Source: JBMTVT01 sp049451635
GTDB lineage: Bacteria > Bacteroidota > Bacteroidia > Flavobacteriales > Flavobacteriaceae
Assembly (NCBI GenBank): GCA_049451635.1
Contig: JBMTVT010000038.1
Location: 1 to 24,461, forward strand
Length of the DNA: 24,461 nucleotides
Direction: 5' to 3'
Shown in pieces: positions 14,494-22,131 of this stretch. Position 1 is the first letter of the stretch, and every line of letters begins with the position of its first letter. A program made the position numbers and the translations under genes. Below the pieces are notes generated by a model that was not told the origin of the DNA, ran no database searches, and saw only the letters and a list, made by a program, of their open reading frames with translations.

Positions 14494-15376
14494 TCTTAAG
14501 AATTATTTACATCTACATTTTTTAGTTTTTATTGCTGGTTTTACGGCTATTTTGGGTGAATTGATTACCATTAAGGCAGTAGCTTTGGTTTGGTATAGAA
14601 TGCTTATGGCTGCATTTTTAATTTTTATTTATGTTAAAGTAGCTAAGGTTAAATTACAGATAAGACCAAAAGCCATACTAAGGCTTTTCATAGCAGGTAT
14701 TATAATAGCATTGCATTGGATTACTTTTTTTGGATCCATTGATGAAGCCAATATATCCATAGCTTTGGCTATGTTTTCTACAGGCGCTTTTTTTGCGTCT
14801 TTTATTGAGCCCATTATATACAAACGCGCAATAATTTGGTATGAGATTATTTTTGGAATAATTGTAGTTGCTGGGGTTTTTATAATAACTCAAAGTGAGA
14901 TGAAGTACTTAACAGGTATTATTTTAGGGATTTCTTCTGCGTTTCTTTCCTCATTATTTGCAGTATTAAATGGGAGTTTTTTAAAGCAGCATACAGCTAC
15001 TGTTATTTCATTTTATGAATTTTTAAGTGGGGTCTTGTTCATTTCAATTTATATTTTGTTTTTTGGTGAAGGATTTTCAAAAGAGTTTTTTAATATAAGT
15101 AAACCAGATTTTATATACCTTTTTATTTTAGCATCAATCTGTACAGCCTATGCATTTATAGCGGCTGTTTATGTTATGAAATTAATTACGCCCTACACAG
15201 TTGTTTTAACTTATAATTTGGAGCCAGTTTATGGAATTATATTGGCCATAATTCTGTTTCCTGAAAAAGAAAAAATGAGCATTAATTTTTATTATGGTAC
15301 TGCGATTATAATAAGTGTAGTATTATTGAACGCTATTTTAAAATACAGAAGAAAACTAAAAAGTAATCTTACTTAA
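14480..15376 (+). CDS. EamA-type (DMT) transporter
   Basis: The 298-residue product is predicted to have ten membrane helices in two repeated halves, the EamA/RhaT drug-metabolite transporter arrangement. Examples are FLVFIAGFTAILGELITIKA, the first-repeat ALHWITFFGSIDEANISIAL, and near the end YTVVLTYNLEPVYGIILAII, where the family's conserved Pro follows Glu. The C-terminal tail is basic (KYRRKLKSN), suggesting a cytoplasmic end. The substrate cannot be told. The start lies inside the end of the lptF-like gene, so the two are probably translationally coupled. Confidence 0.88.
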   Translation: MPNANLKNYLHLHFLVFIAGFTAILGELITIKAVALVWYRMLMAAFLIFIYVKVAKVKLQIRPKAILRLFIAGIIIALHWITFFGSIDEANISIALAMFSTGAFFASFIEPIIYKRAIIWYEIIFGIIVVAGVFIITQSEMKYLTGIILGISSAFLSSLFAVLNGSFLKQHTATVISFYEFLSGVLFISIYILFFGEGFSKEFFNISKPDFIYLFILASICTAYAFIAAVYVMKLITPYTVVLTYNLEPVYGIILAIILFPEKEKMSINFYYGTAIIISVVLLNAILKYRRKLKSNLT

Positions 15377-15399
15377 CCCTATATGCAAATTAAAGTTTT

Positions 15400-15407
15400 T
15401 ATATTTG
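15400..15407 (+). promoter_or_regulatory. Putative -7 box for accA
   Basis: TATATTTG matches TAnnTTTG, 38 bases before the accA ATG, in the 69-base gap after the transporter gene. No -33 TTG is visible at standard spacing. Confidence 0.4.
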
Positions 15408-15445
15408 TACACTAACCAAAATGTAAACAAACTAATAAAATTCTT

Positions 15446-16399
15446 ATGGAATATTTAGAATTTGAACTCCCAATAAAAGAACTAGAAGACCAGCTACAAA
15501 AATGTAAAGTAATTGGTGAGGAAAGCGAAGTTGATGTTACCGAGACATGTGCACAAATCGAAAATAAACTTAAAGACGCTAAAAAGAATATTTATAAAAA
15601 CCTAACGCCTTGGCAGCGTGTACAGTTATCGCGTCACCCAAACAGACCTTATACTTTAGACTATATAAAGGCCATCTGCGGAGAAACTTTTTTAGAATTA
15701 CATGGCGATAGAGGCTTTAAGGATGACAAGGCTATGATAGGAGGTTTGGGAAAAATTGGAGACCAGAGTTTTATGTTCATAGGACAGCAAAAAGGAGTTA
15801 ACACTAAAATGCGTCAATATAGAAACTTTGGTATGGCGAATCCAGAAGGTTATAGAAAGGCATTACGTTTAATGAAATCTGCTGAAAAATTTGGAATCCC
15901 TGTTGTTACACTTCTTGATACGCCAGGTGCCTATCCAGGTTTGGAAGCTGAGGAACGTGGCCAGGGAGAGGCCATTGCTAGAAATATTTTAGAAATGACT
16001 CGCTTAAAAGTACCAGTTATAACTATAGTTATTGGTGAAGGAGCTTCTGGCGGGGCATTGGGAATTGGTGTAGGAGATAAAGTTTTGATGCTGGAAAACA
16101 CATGGTATTCGGTTATTTCGCCTGAATCATGCTCTTCTATTTTATGGCACAGTTGGGAGTATAAAGAACAAGCTGCTGAAGCTTTGAAATTAACGGCTGC
16201 CGATATGAAAAAGCTCAAATTAGTTGACGAGATTATCAAAGAACCTATTGGTGGCGCACACAGTGATCGAGAAAAAACATTTACATCAGTCAGTCATGCC
16301 ATTGTTAAATGCTATGAGGAACTTAAAAACTTATCACCAAAAGATTTAGTGGCTAACCGCATGGAAAAATATGCTTCTATGGGCGTCTATAAAGACTAA
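15446..16399 (+). CDS. accA: Acetyl-CoA carboxylase carboxyltransferase, alpha subunit
   Basis: The 317-residue product pairs with AccD to move carboxyl from biotin on AccB to acetyl-CoA, making malonyl-CoA for fatty acids. The N-terminal helical part (FELPIKELEDQLQKC) is followed by the crotonase-fold core with HPNRPYTLDYI, LHGDRGFKDDKAMIGG, and IGQQKGVNTKMRQYRNFGMA. Then come LLDTPGAYPGLEAEERGQGE and the oxyanion glycines in GEGASGGALGIGVGD. Length is standard for AccA. A modest hairpin terminator follows. Confidence 0.97.
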   Translation: MEYLEFELPIKELEDQLQKCKVIGEESEVDVTETCAQIENKLKDAKKNIYKNLTPWQRVQLSRHPNRPYTLDYIKAICGETFLELHGDRGFKDDKAMIGGLGKIGDQSFMFIGQQKGVNTKMRQYRNFGMANPEGYRKALRLMKSAEKFGIPVVTLLDTPGAYPGLEAEERGQGEAIARNILEMTRLKVPVITIVIGEGASGGALGIGVGDKVLMLENTWYSVISPESCSSILWHSWEYKEQAAEALKLTAADMKKLKLVDEIIKEPIGGAHSDREKTFTSVSHAIVKCYEELKNLSPKDLVANRMEKYASMGVYKD

Positions 16400-16423
16400 T
16401 ACTTTAAAAATCATTACATAATA

Positions 16424-16454
16424 AAATCTGAAGTTTGATGCTTCAGGTTTTTTT
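16424..16454 (+). terminator. Hairpin terminator after accA
   Basis: CTGAAG and CTTCAG pair around a TTTGATG loop, extended by A/T pairs, with a run of seven T following. Confidence 0.7.
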
Positions 16455-16567
16455 ATGCTTATTGACAATATTTGTAAGTTATTAACAGTTATATTGTTAA
16501 TTAACGGTGAACAATCATCATCTATTTTCTGCTAAAAAACATCTTCTTTTTAATTACATTCGTAGCT

Positions 16568-18109
16568 ATGAAACAACCCAACCAATTACAAGGATATAAA
16601 GTTGATAAAAGCACAATAATAAGTCTAGAAAAGGGAAAAATACCTCCTCAAGCACTTGATTTAGAAGAAGTTGTACTTGGTGCTATGATGATTGATAAAA
16701 AAGGGGTAGATGAGGTTATTGATATTTTAAGCCCTGAAGCATTTTACAAAGAATCACATCAACATATCTTTGAAGCAATATTTCAGTTATTCGAAAATAG
16801 CGAACCAATTGATTTATTAACCGTTTCAACCCAGTTAAAGAAAAATTCAAAATTAGAACTTGTTGGGGGTGATTTTTATTTAATTTCTTTAACTCAAAAA
16901 GTATCTTCTTCTGCGCATATTGAATTTCACGCCAGAATCATTTTGCAAAAATTTATCCAACGTAGTTTGATTAAAATTTCAAGTGAAATTATAGAAGACT
17001 CCTATGATGAAACTAAGGATGTTTTTGATTTATTGGATAAAGCCGAAGCTAAATTATACGAGGTAACTCAAGGCAATATTAAAAAATCCAGTGAAACAGC
17101 TCAAGATTTAGTAATACAAGCAAAAAAGAAAATTGAAGAAATTTCAAATAAAGAAGGATTAAGCGGTATTCCAACAGGGTTTGCCAAGCTTGATAAATTA
17201 ACTTCGGGTTGGCAGCCATCCGATTTAATTATTGTAGCGGCACGTCCTGGTATGGGTAAAACGGCGTTAACACTTTCAATGGCTAGAAATATTGCCGTTG
17301 ACCAAAACATACCAGTTGCCTTTTTCTCTCTTGAGATGGCATCAGTACAGTTGATTACACGTTTAATTTCGAGTGAAACTGGGTTGTCTTCTGAAAAATT
17401 AAGAACAGGGAAACTAGAAAAACACGAATGGGAACAGCTTAATGTAAAGGTGAAAGATTTAGAAAAAGCACCATTATTTATTGATGATACACCTTCGCTT
17501 TCTATTTTTGATTTACGTGCCAAAGCCCGACGATTATCATCACAGCATGGCATAAAATTGATTATGATTGATTACTTGCAATTGATGACTGGAGGAAGTA
17601 GCAACAGTGGAAATCGTGAACAGGAAATATCGATGATTTCTAGAAATCTTAAGGCTTTAGCTAAAGAATTGAATGTTCCAGTAATTGCATTATCACAGCT
17701 GTCGCGTGCGGTTGAAACTCGTGGTGGAAGCAAACGCCCATTGCTATCAGATTTACGTGAATCGGGTGCTATCGAACAAGATGCCGATATTGTTAGCTTT
17801 ATTTATAGACCCGAGTATTATAAAATTGATGAGTGGGATGATGAAGAGCGTTCTCCAACTGAGGGTCAAGCAGAGTTTATAGTAGCTAAGCACCGTAATG
17901 GAGGTTTGGATAATATCCGTTTAAAATTTATTGGTCACTTAGGTAAGTTCGATAATTTAGATGATTTTGATTCACCTTTTGAGTTTCATTCTAAAATGAA
18001 TGCTGCTGCAAACGATGATACTTTTAAATCTGATAATTTTAGAGCAAGCCCAGATCAAGCATTTGGTAGTTCTTTTAATGACGATGATGATAACGATGTA
18101 CCGTTTTAA
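16568..18109 (+). CDS. dnaB: Replicative DNA helicase
   Basis: The 513-residue hexameric 5'-3' helicase unwinds DNA at the replication fork. The N-terminal DnaB domain (about 27-125; PPQALDLEEVVLGAMMID) is followed by the linker helix. The RecA-like ATPase domain has Walker A ARPGMGKT (225-232), the FSLEM segment and Walker B LIMIDYLQLM. ALSQLSRAVETRG and the DLRESGAIEQDADIV arginine-finger region complete the core. The C-terminus is acidic and ends DDDDNDVPF, a short DVPF-type tail like those of single-strand-binding proteins. Start at the ATG at 16568. No intein is present. Confidence 0.97.
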   Translation: MKQPNQLQGYKVDKSTIISLEKGKIPPQALDLEEVVLGAMMIDKKGVDEVIDILSPEAFYKESHQHIFEAIFQLFENSEPIDLLTVSTQLKKNSKLELVGGDFYLISLTQKVSSSAHIEFHARIILQKFIQRSLIKISSEIIEDSYDETKDVFDLLDKAEAKLYEVTQGNIKKSSETAQDLVIQAKKKIEEISNKEGLSGIPTGFAKLDKLTSGWQPSDLIIVAARPGMGKTALTLSMARNIAVDQNIPVAFFSLEMASVQLITRLISSETGLSSEKLRTGKLEKHEWEQLNVKVKDLEKAPLFIDDTPSLSIFDLRAKARRLSSQHGIKLIMIDYLQLMTGGSSNSGNREQEISMISRNLKALAKELNVPVIALSQLSRAVETRGGSKRPLLSDLRESGAIEQDADIVSFIYRPEYYKIDEWDDEERSPTEGQAEFIVAKHRNGGLDNIRLKFIGHLGKFDNLDDFDSPFEFHSKMNAAANDDTFKSDNFRASPDQAFGSSFNDDDDNDVPF

Positions 18110-18164
18110 ACAAACTACTATTAAACTCCGCATAAACAAGTAAAATTTAGTTATCTTTCGGTCT

Positions 18165-19421
18165 ATGAAAAAGACCCTGATCATCATTTTATTATTGTTT
18201 TTTAGCAAAATTCATGCATCCTACATTCTTATTCCAATGGATGCTGAAGGACAAAAAAATCATTTGAAAGCTTACGGAATTACTTATTGGACATTAAATA
18301 AGCAGCTAAAAGTAAAATGGCTTTTGAATTATAGAGGCGGCTCTTTTTTGCTTCCTGATACCGAGGAAATTCAGCGAGAATGCCAGATTAGAGGAGTGTC
18401 TTTTGAGGTTATTTCAAATGCAAAAGCTGCAAACATTTTGGAAGATATCTCTAGCCCTAGCCAAAATATGGAAGCTGTAGTTTTAGAAAAAGCACCAAAA
18501 ATAGCAGTTTATACACCTAACGGAAAGCAACCTTGGGACGATGCCGTTACCATGGTTTTAACTTATGCCGAAATACCGTATGAAACTATTTATGATGAAG
18601 AAGTATTAAACGATGGGCTGTTGCTATTTGACTGGTTGCATCTGCACCATGAAGATTTTACTGGTCAATTTGGCAAATTCTACGCACAATACAGGGCCCA
18701 TGCATGGTACATGGAAGAAAAAAAGGATGCGGAGGCCTTAGCAGAAAAATTAGGTTACAATAAAGTATCAGATGAAAAATTGGCGGTTGCTTTAAAAATA
18801 AGAGATTATGTAATTGGTGGTGGTTTTATGTTTGCTATGTGCAGTGCTACTGATAGTTTTGATATTGCATTGTCAGCTGAGGGCGTAGATATTTGTGAAC
18901 CCATGTTTGATGGTGATGGAACCGACCCTGGCTATCAAAATAAAATAGATTATAATAATACGTTTGCCTTTACAAATTATACACTGGAACGTAGTCCATT
19001 AATTTATGAGTTTTCATCAATAGATATGACCAGAAAGCGTATGATTCCAAAAACTTCAGATTATTTTTCACTTATGGAATTCTCAGCTAAATGGGATCCA
19101 ATTCCAACTATGTTATGCCAAAACCATACAGCTTTGGTAAAAGGTTTTATGGGACAAACAACATCTTTTGCCAGAGACGAAATAAAATCAAATGTATTGA
19201 TTATGGGTGAAACAAAAGCAAATGGAGAAGCCAAATATATTCATGGTGTCAAAGGAAAAGGTTTTTTTACTTTTTATGGTGGGCACGATCCAGAAGATTA
19301 TCAACATAGGGTAGGAGATGCTAAAACAGAACTCGATTTGCATCCAACATCACCAGGTTATAGGCTTATTTTAAACAATGTATTATTTCCTGCCGCCAGA
19401 AAGAAAAAGCAGAAAACTTAA
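18165..19421 (+). CDS. Secreted protein, glutamine-amidotransferase-like fold; often auto-named asparagine synthetase B
   Basis: The 418-residue product starts with a signal peptide (MKKTLIIILLLFFSKIHAS), so it is exported. Bacteroidetes homologues are commonly labelled asparagine synthetase B. The sequence does not support that: there is no N-terminal catalytic Cys2 and no SGGxDS PP-loop. Residues about 110-270 (KIAVYTPNGKQPWDDAVTMV, LLFDWLHLHHEDFTG, GGGFMFAMCSATDSFDIAL) resemble a class I amidotransferase/ThuA-like alpha-beta fold. The end GHDPEDYQHRVGD and PGYRLILNNVLFPAA also fits that group. Cys in MCSATDS lies where a nucleophile elbow could be, but catalysis is not shown. The function is unknown. 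Confidence 0.75.
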   Translation: MKKTLIIILLLFFSKIHASYILIPMDAEGQKNHLKAYGITYWTLNKQLKVKWLLNYRGGSFLLPDTEEIQRECQIRGVSFEVISNAKAANILEDISSPSQNMEAVVLEKAPKIAVYTPNGKQPWDDAVTMVLTYAEIPYETIYDEEVLNDGLLLFDWLHLHHEDFTGQFGKFYAQYRAHAWYMEEKKDAEALAEKLGYNKVSDEKLAVALKIRDYVIGGGFMFAMCSATDSFDIALSAEGVDICEPMFDGDGTDPGYQNKIDYNNTFAFTNYTLERSPLIYEFSSIDMTRKRMIPKTSDYFSLMEFSAKWDPIPTMLCQNHTALVKGFMGQTTSFARDEIKSNVLIMGETKANGEAKYIHGVKGKGFFTFYGGHDPEDYQHRVGDAKTELDLHPTSPGYRLILNNVLFPAARKKKQKT

Positions 19422-19429
19422 CGATAAGC

Positions 19430-19852
19430 ATGAAATTTTTTCAGAAAGAACTTCAATTAAAATCCTATAAACGTGGATTTCACTTAATTACTAATGAAAT
19501 ACTTGAGGCGATTCCGGGAATAAATCAAATAAATAAAGGGCAATTACAAGTTTTTATTAAGCATACATCGGCAAGCTTAACAATAAATGAAAATGCCGAT
19601 TACACCGTTAGAGAAGATTTTGAAAGTCATTTTAACAAAATGGTCCCAGAAAATGAACCATGTTTTAAACATACTTTTGAAGGTTCTGACGATATGCCAG
19701 CACATATTAAAGCTTCATTGCTTGGTGCTTCAATTCAAATTCCTATAACCAACGGAAAATTAAATTTGGGTATTTGGCAAGGTATTTATTTGTGCGAGCA
19801 TAGGAATTTTGGGGGCTCCAGAAAAATAGTAATTACGACTTTTGGAGTTTAA
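19430..19852 (+). CDS. YjbQ-family protein (UPF0047)
   Basis: The 140-residue product has all family hallmarks: HTSASLTINENAD (around residues 46-58), a DDMPAHIKASLLG segment, and LGIWQGIYLCEHR with conserved Glu and His, ending in KIVITTFG. YjbQ proteins are small trimeric enzymes. Some have weak thiamine phosphate synthase activity, but the true role is unsettled. It lies 8 bases after the secreted GATase-like gene on the same strand, so they may be co-transcribed, though one product is cytosolic and the other exported. Confidence 0.92.
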   Translation: MKFFQKELQLKSYKRGFHLITNEILEAIPGINQINKGQLQVFIKHTSASLTINENADYTVREDFESHFNKMVPENEPCFKHTFEGSDDMPAHIKASLLGASIQIPITNGKLNLGIWQGIYLCEHRNFGGSRKIVITTFGV

Positions 19853-19932
19853 TGATATTATTCTTTAGGAATTAGAAATAAAGTTAAGTTATACAATAGT
19901 ATCCATTAGGATATTTTACATTAAAAACTTGT

Positions 19933-20328
19933 TTAACATTCTTCCGAGGCAAAAAATTGAAAATATGTTGCCCAATTATTACCAGGAAAATTACACCCAT
20001 CTCCCCAAGCAGTTTCAGAATTGTTTTTTTGAATCAGCTTTCGAACTAACCACAGCATATGCAGCTATGTAGGTTCCTTTTGACATAGGAACTAAGTAGG
20101 AAATCGTGTAAGTACACTCTAATTCATCATCTCCATACTCTAATTGACCTTTCTTTGGATTTCCACTTTTAGACATCGGGAATTTTTTGGATTATCTACA
20201 ACAGATAAAAGAGTAGAGGTTAAACAGAAGTTTTTGTAGGTAATGCTATATGTAATCTCATAATTTGTATCAAGAACTCTAACAGAAACTTGACCAACAT
20301 TTATATGCTGTCCTGCATATAGGGTTCT
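19933..20328 (-). pseudogene. Frameshifted, 5'-truncated fragment of a secreted protein
   Basis: Three adjoining minus-strand frames together read as one domain. The first (about 20322 to 20175) reads AGQHINVGQVSVRVLDTNYE and continues to LLSVVDNPKNS. The second (about 20176 to 20019) reads MSKSGNPKKGQLEYGDDELE, then VPMSKGTYIAAYAVVSS. The third reads NNSETAWGDGCNFPGNNWAT then YFQFF, ending at the TAA at 19933-19935. The breaks fall near 20175 (one base lost) and in a poly-A run near 20020. The pattern AGQ..VG.V.V, then GTY.AA.A, then TAWGDG..F.G.NWATYF is a module I recall from secreted bacterial proteins, so this is the C-terminal part of an exported protein. Its N-terminal part is missing where it meets the IS fragment. 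Confidence 0.75.
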
Positions 20329-20334
20329 GCTGTA

Positions 20335-20692
20335 GATTTAATATTTCATTCAGACCGATACATACAGTATGCTTCAAAAACATTTAGAACATTTATTAAA
20401 TCCAATCCTTTGGTAATCCAATCTATGAGTAGAAAGAGAAATTGTTGGGACAATGCTGTTGCTGAATCCTTCTTTAAAACATTAAAGGTAGAACTTATTT
20501 ATGGTGATGATTTTAAAACCATAGAGCAGGCTAAAACTGCTGTTTTTGAGTACATCGAAATATGGTACAATAGGAAACGTTTACACTCCTTTTTAGGGTA
20601 TAAAACTCCTTATGAAGTAGAACAAGAATTTTATCAAATTAAAAACGTGGCATAGGTCTTAAAAAAAATGTCCGACTTTTTATTGCAAGTCT
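20335..20692 (+). mobile_element. 3' remnant of an IS3-family insertion sequence
   Basis: In one open frame (about 20338 to the TAG at 20653-20655) the sequence reads LIFHSDRYIQYASKTFRTFI, then SMSRKRNCWDNAVAESFFKT, then EIWYNRKRLHSFLGYKTPYE. This is the C-terminal third of an IS3-family OrfB transposase: the second Asp of DDE in HSDR and the Glu in WDNAVAESFF. The usual HSDRG Gly is Tyr here. OrfA, the first catalytic Asp and the left end are absent. Sequence after the stop (TGTCCGACTTTTTATTGCAA, 20669-20688) resembles an IS right end. The exact outer boundary is uncertain. It cannot move on its own. Confidence 0.85.
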
Positions 20693-20744
20693 ACAAACTT
20701 ACTGTTTCTTAATTAAAGCAAAGTTTCCAGAAAATTAACAAATA

Positions 20745-20774
20745 AAAAATCCAACTCTTACGAATTGGATTTTT
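20745..20774 (-). terminator. Terminator of the thrS-infC-rpmI-rplT transcript
   Basis: AAAAATCCAA and TTGGATTTTT pair around a 10-base loop, and on the minus strand the hairpin ends in a T-rich run 38 bases after the rplT stop. Confidence 0.75.
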
Positions 20775-20811
20775 ATTAAGCGAAAATATGTTTTACAATA
20801 GGCGAAACGCC

Positions 20812-21156
20812 TTATTTTACTTTCTCTATTACAGCTTTAAAAGCCTCAGGGTTATTCATAGCTAAATCTGCTAAAACCTTACGGTTTAGTTCAATATCAT
20901 TAGCTTTTAATTTTCCCATAAATTGAGAATAAGATAAACCATGTTCTCTGGCTCCAGCGTTAATACGGGCAATCCATAAAGCACGGAATGTTCTCTTTTT
21001 GTTTCTACGGTCTCTGTACGAGTATTGCATCGCTTTATCAACCGCATTTTTTGCTACTGTCCAAACGTTTTTACGACGTCCGAAAAAGCCTTTTGCTTGT
21101 TTTAGAACCTTTTTTCTTCTGGCTCTTTTTGCTACAGAATTTACTGATCTTGGCAT
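20812..21156 (-). CDS. rplT: 50S ribosomal protein L20
   Basis: The 114-residue basic protein binds 23S rRNA early in large-subunit assembly. MPRSVNSVAKRARRKKVLKQ, then KGFFGRRKNVWTVAKNAVDK and YRDRRNKKRTFRALWIARIN are textbook L20. The C-terminal globular part (FMGKLKANDIELNRKVLADL) is also present. It is the last gene of the cluster. In other bacteria L20 represses its own operon by binding the mRNA leader. Such a site is not obvious here. Confidence 0.98.
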   Translation of the reverse strand: MPRSVNSVAKRARRKKVLKQAKGFFGRRKNVWTVAKNAVDKAMQYSYRDRRNKKRTFRALWIARINAGAREHGLSYSQFMGKLKANDIELNRKVLADLAMNNPEAFKAVIEKVK

Positions 21157-21231
21157 AATTTAATTGTTTTTTGTAGTAGGCGGTTAATTGCTTAACACTT
21201 TTATGTTGCCTAGCTCCAGGGTTTATAAATT

Positions 21232-21249
21232 GTTTTAACCGGTTAAAAC
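21232..21249. repeat. 18-bp perfect palindrome between rpmI and rplT
   Basis: GTTTTAACCGGTTAAAAC is its own reverse complement and begins 4 bases after the rpmI stop. In RNA it would form GTTTTAA/TTAAAAC with a CCGG loop. It could be an mRNA stability or attenuation hairpin inside the operon. Confidence 0.5.
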
Positions 21250-21253
21250 GTTG

Positions 21254-21451
21254 TTACTTTAAACGTAACATGGTTTTAACATTGTTCTCATCTGCCTTAT
21301 CCACTAAGGTATCATGAGTTAAAGCAAGTTTACGCTTTTTAGACTTCTTTGTTAAGATGTGGCTTTTAAAAGCGTGCTTTCTTTTAATCTTACCAGTACC
21401 AGTTAACTTAAAGCGTTTTTTGGCACTAGATTTTGTTTTCATTTTAGGCAT
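21254..21451 (-). CDS. rpmI: 50S ribosomal protein L35
   Basis: This 65-residue, very basic protein is standard L35: MPKMKTKSSAKKRFKLTGTG, then KIKRKHAFKSHILTKKSKKR and a short tail. It is a small structural protein of the large subunit. It lies between infC and rplT as in most bacteria. Confidence 0.98.
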   Translation of the reverse strand: MPKMKTKSSAKKRFKLTGTGKIKRKHAFKSHILTKKSKKRKLALTHDTLVDKADENNVKTMLRLK

Positions 21452-21489
21452 TTTTTCTCCTAGTTTTTAATTATCGCTTAATTACTTCA

Positions 21490-21510
21490 ATGCTGAATTC
21501 ATTTCAGCAT
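21490..21510 (-). promoter_or_regulatory. Hairpin in the infC-rpmI spacer
   Basis: ATGCTGAA and TTCAGCAT (8 bp) flank a 6-base loop in the 104-base gap between infC and rpmI. It has no T run of terminator type, so processing or attenuation is possible. Confidence 0.35.
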
Positions 21511-21555
21511 CTTATTTTTAATTTCTTTTCCTTTTTCTGAATTAGAAATATGTAC

Positions 21556-22101
21556 TTACTTTTTTGGAGCAATAAACATAGTCATACGTTTACCTTCTAA
21601 TCGAGGCATTTGCTCAACTTTCCCAAATTCTTCAAGGTCTTGTGCCAATCTTAACAATAAAATTTGACCTTGTTCTTTGAATATGATAGAACGTCCTTTA
21701 AAAAACACAAAAGCTTTTAATTTTGCACCTTCTTTTAAGAACTTTTCAGCATGTTTCTTTTTAAATTCGTAATCATGGTCATCAGTTTGAGGGCCAAAAC
21801 GAATTTCTTTGATGGTCACTTTAGTAGCCTTAGCCTTTAAAGCTTTATCGCGTTTCTTTTGCTCATAAAGAAACTTTTTATAATCCATAACTTTACAAAC
21901 AGGAGGTTCTGCATTTGGTGAAATCTCTACAAGATCCAATTCTTGCTCATTCGCTATTCTCATAGCATCACCTTTGGTATAAATACCAATTTCTACGTTG
22001 TCTCCAACTATTCTTACTTTTTGAGCGGTAATCTTAGAGTTTATTTTATGTTTATCCTCTTGTGAAACCCTTCTAGGTTCCTGTCGTCTTCTAATTGCTA
22101 T
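21556..22101 (-). CDS. infC: Translation initiation factor IF-3, probable non-AUG start
   Basis: The first ATG in frame (21963) would give only 135 residues and cut off most of the N-terminal domain. The frame stays open and conserved upstream: IRRRQEPRRVSQEDKHKINS, then KITAQKVRIVGDNVEIGIYT, the normal IF-3 N-domain. It closes at a TAA (22116-22114). No ATG, GTG or TTG lies at the expected start. Candidates are ATA at 22101-22099, giving (M)AIRRR and about 181 residues, or ATT at 22095-22093. IF-3 rejects non-standard start codons, so a weak start allows self-repression, as with AUU in E. coli infC. The C-domain (QTDDHDYEFKKKHAEKFL and the end EGKRMTMFIAPKK) is intact. It follows thrS by 30 bases. 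Confidence 0.9.
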   Translation of the reverse strand: MAIRRRQEPRRVSQEDKHKINSKITAQKVRIVGDNVEIGIYTKGDAMRIANEQELDLVEISPNAEPPVCKVMDYKKFLYEQKKRDKALKAKATKVTIKEIRFGPQTDDHDYEFKKKHAEKFLKEGAKLKAFVFFKGRSIIFKEQGQILLLRLAQDLEEFGKVEQMPRLEGKRMTMFIAPKK

Positions 22102-22131
22102 GGCGTTATGGTTTTAAATTAAACTTTATTT

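Noticed and set aside
20410..20655. Complete short transposase gene of 81 residues from a TTG
   Set aside because: The same frame continues upstream to LIFHSDR without a stop, so this is part of a truncated IS3 OrfB and not a separate gene.
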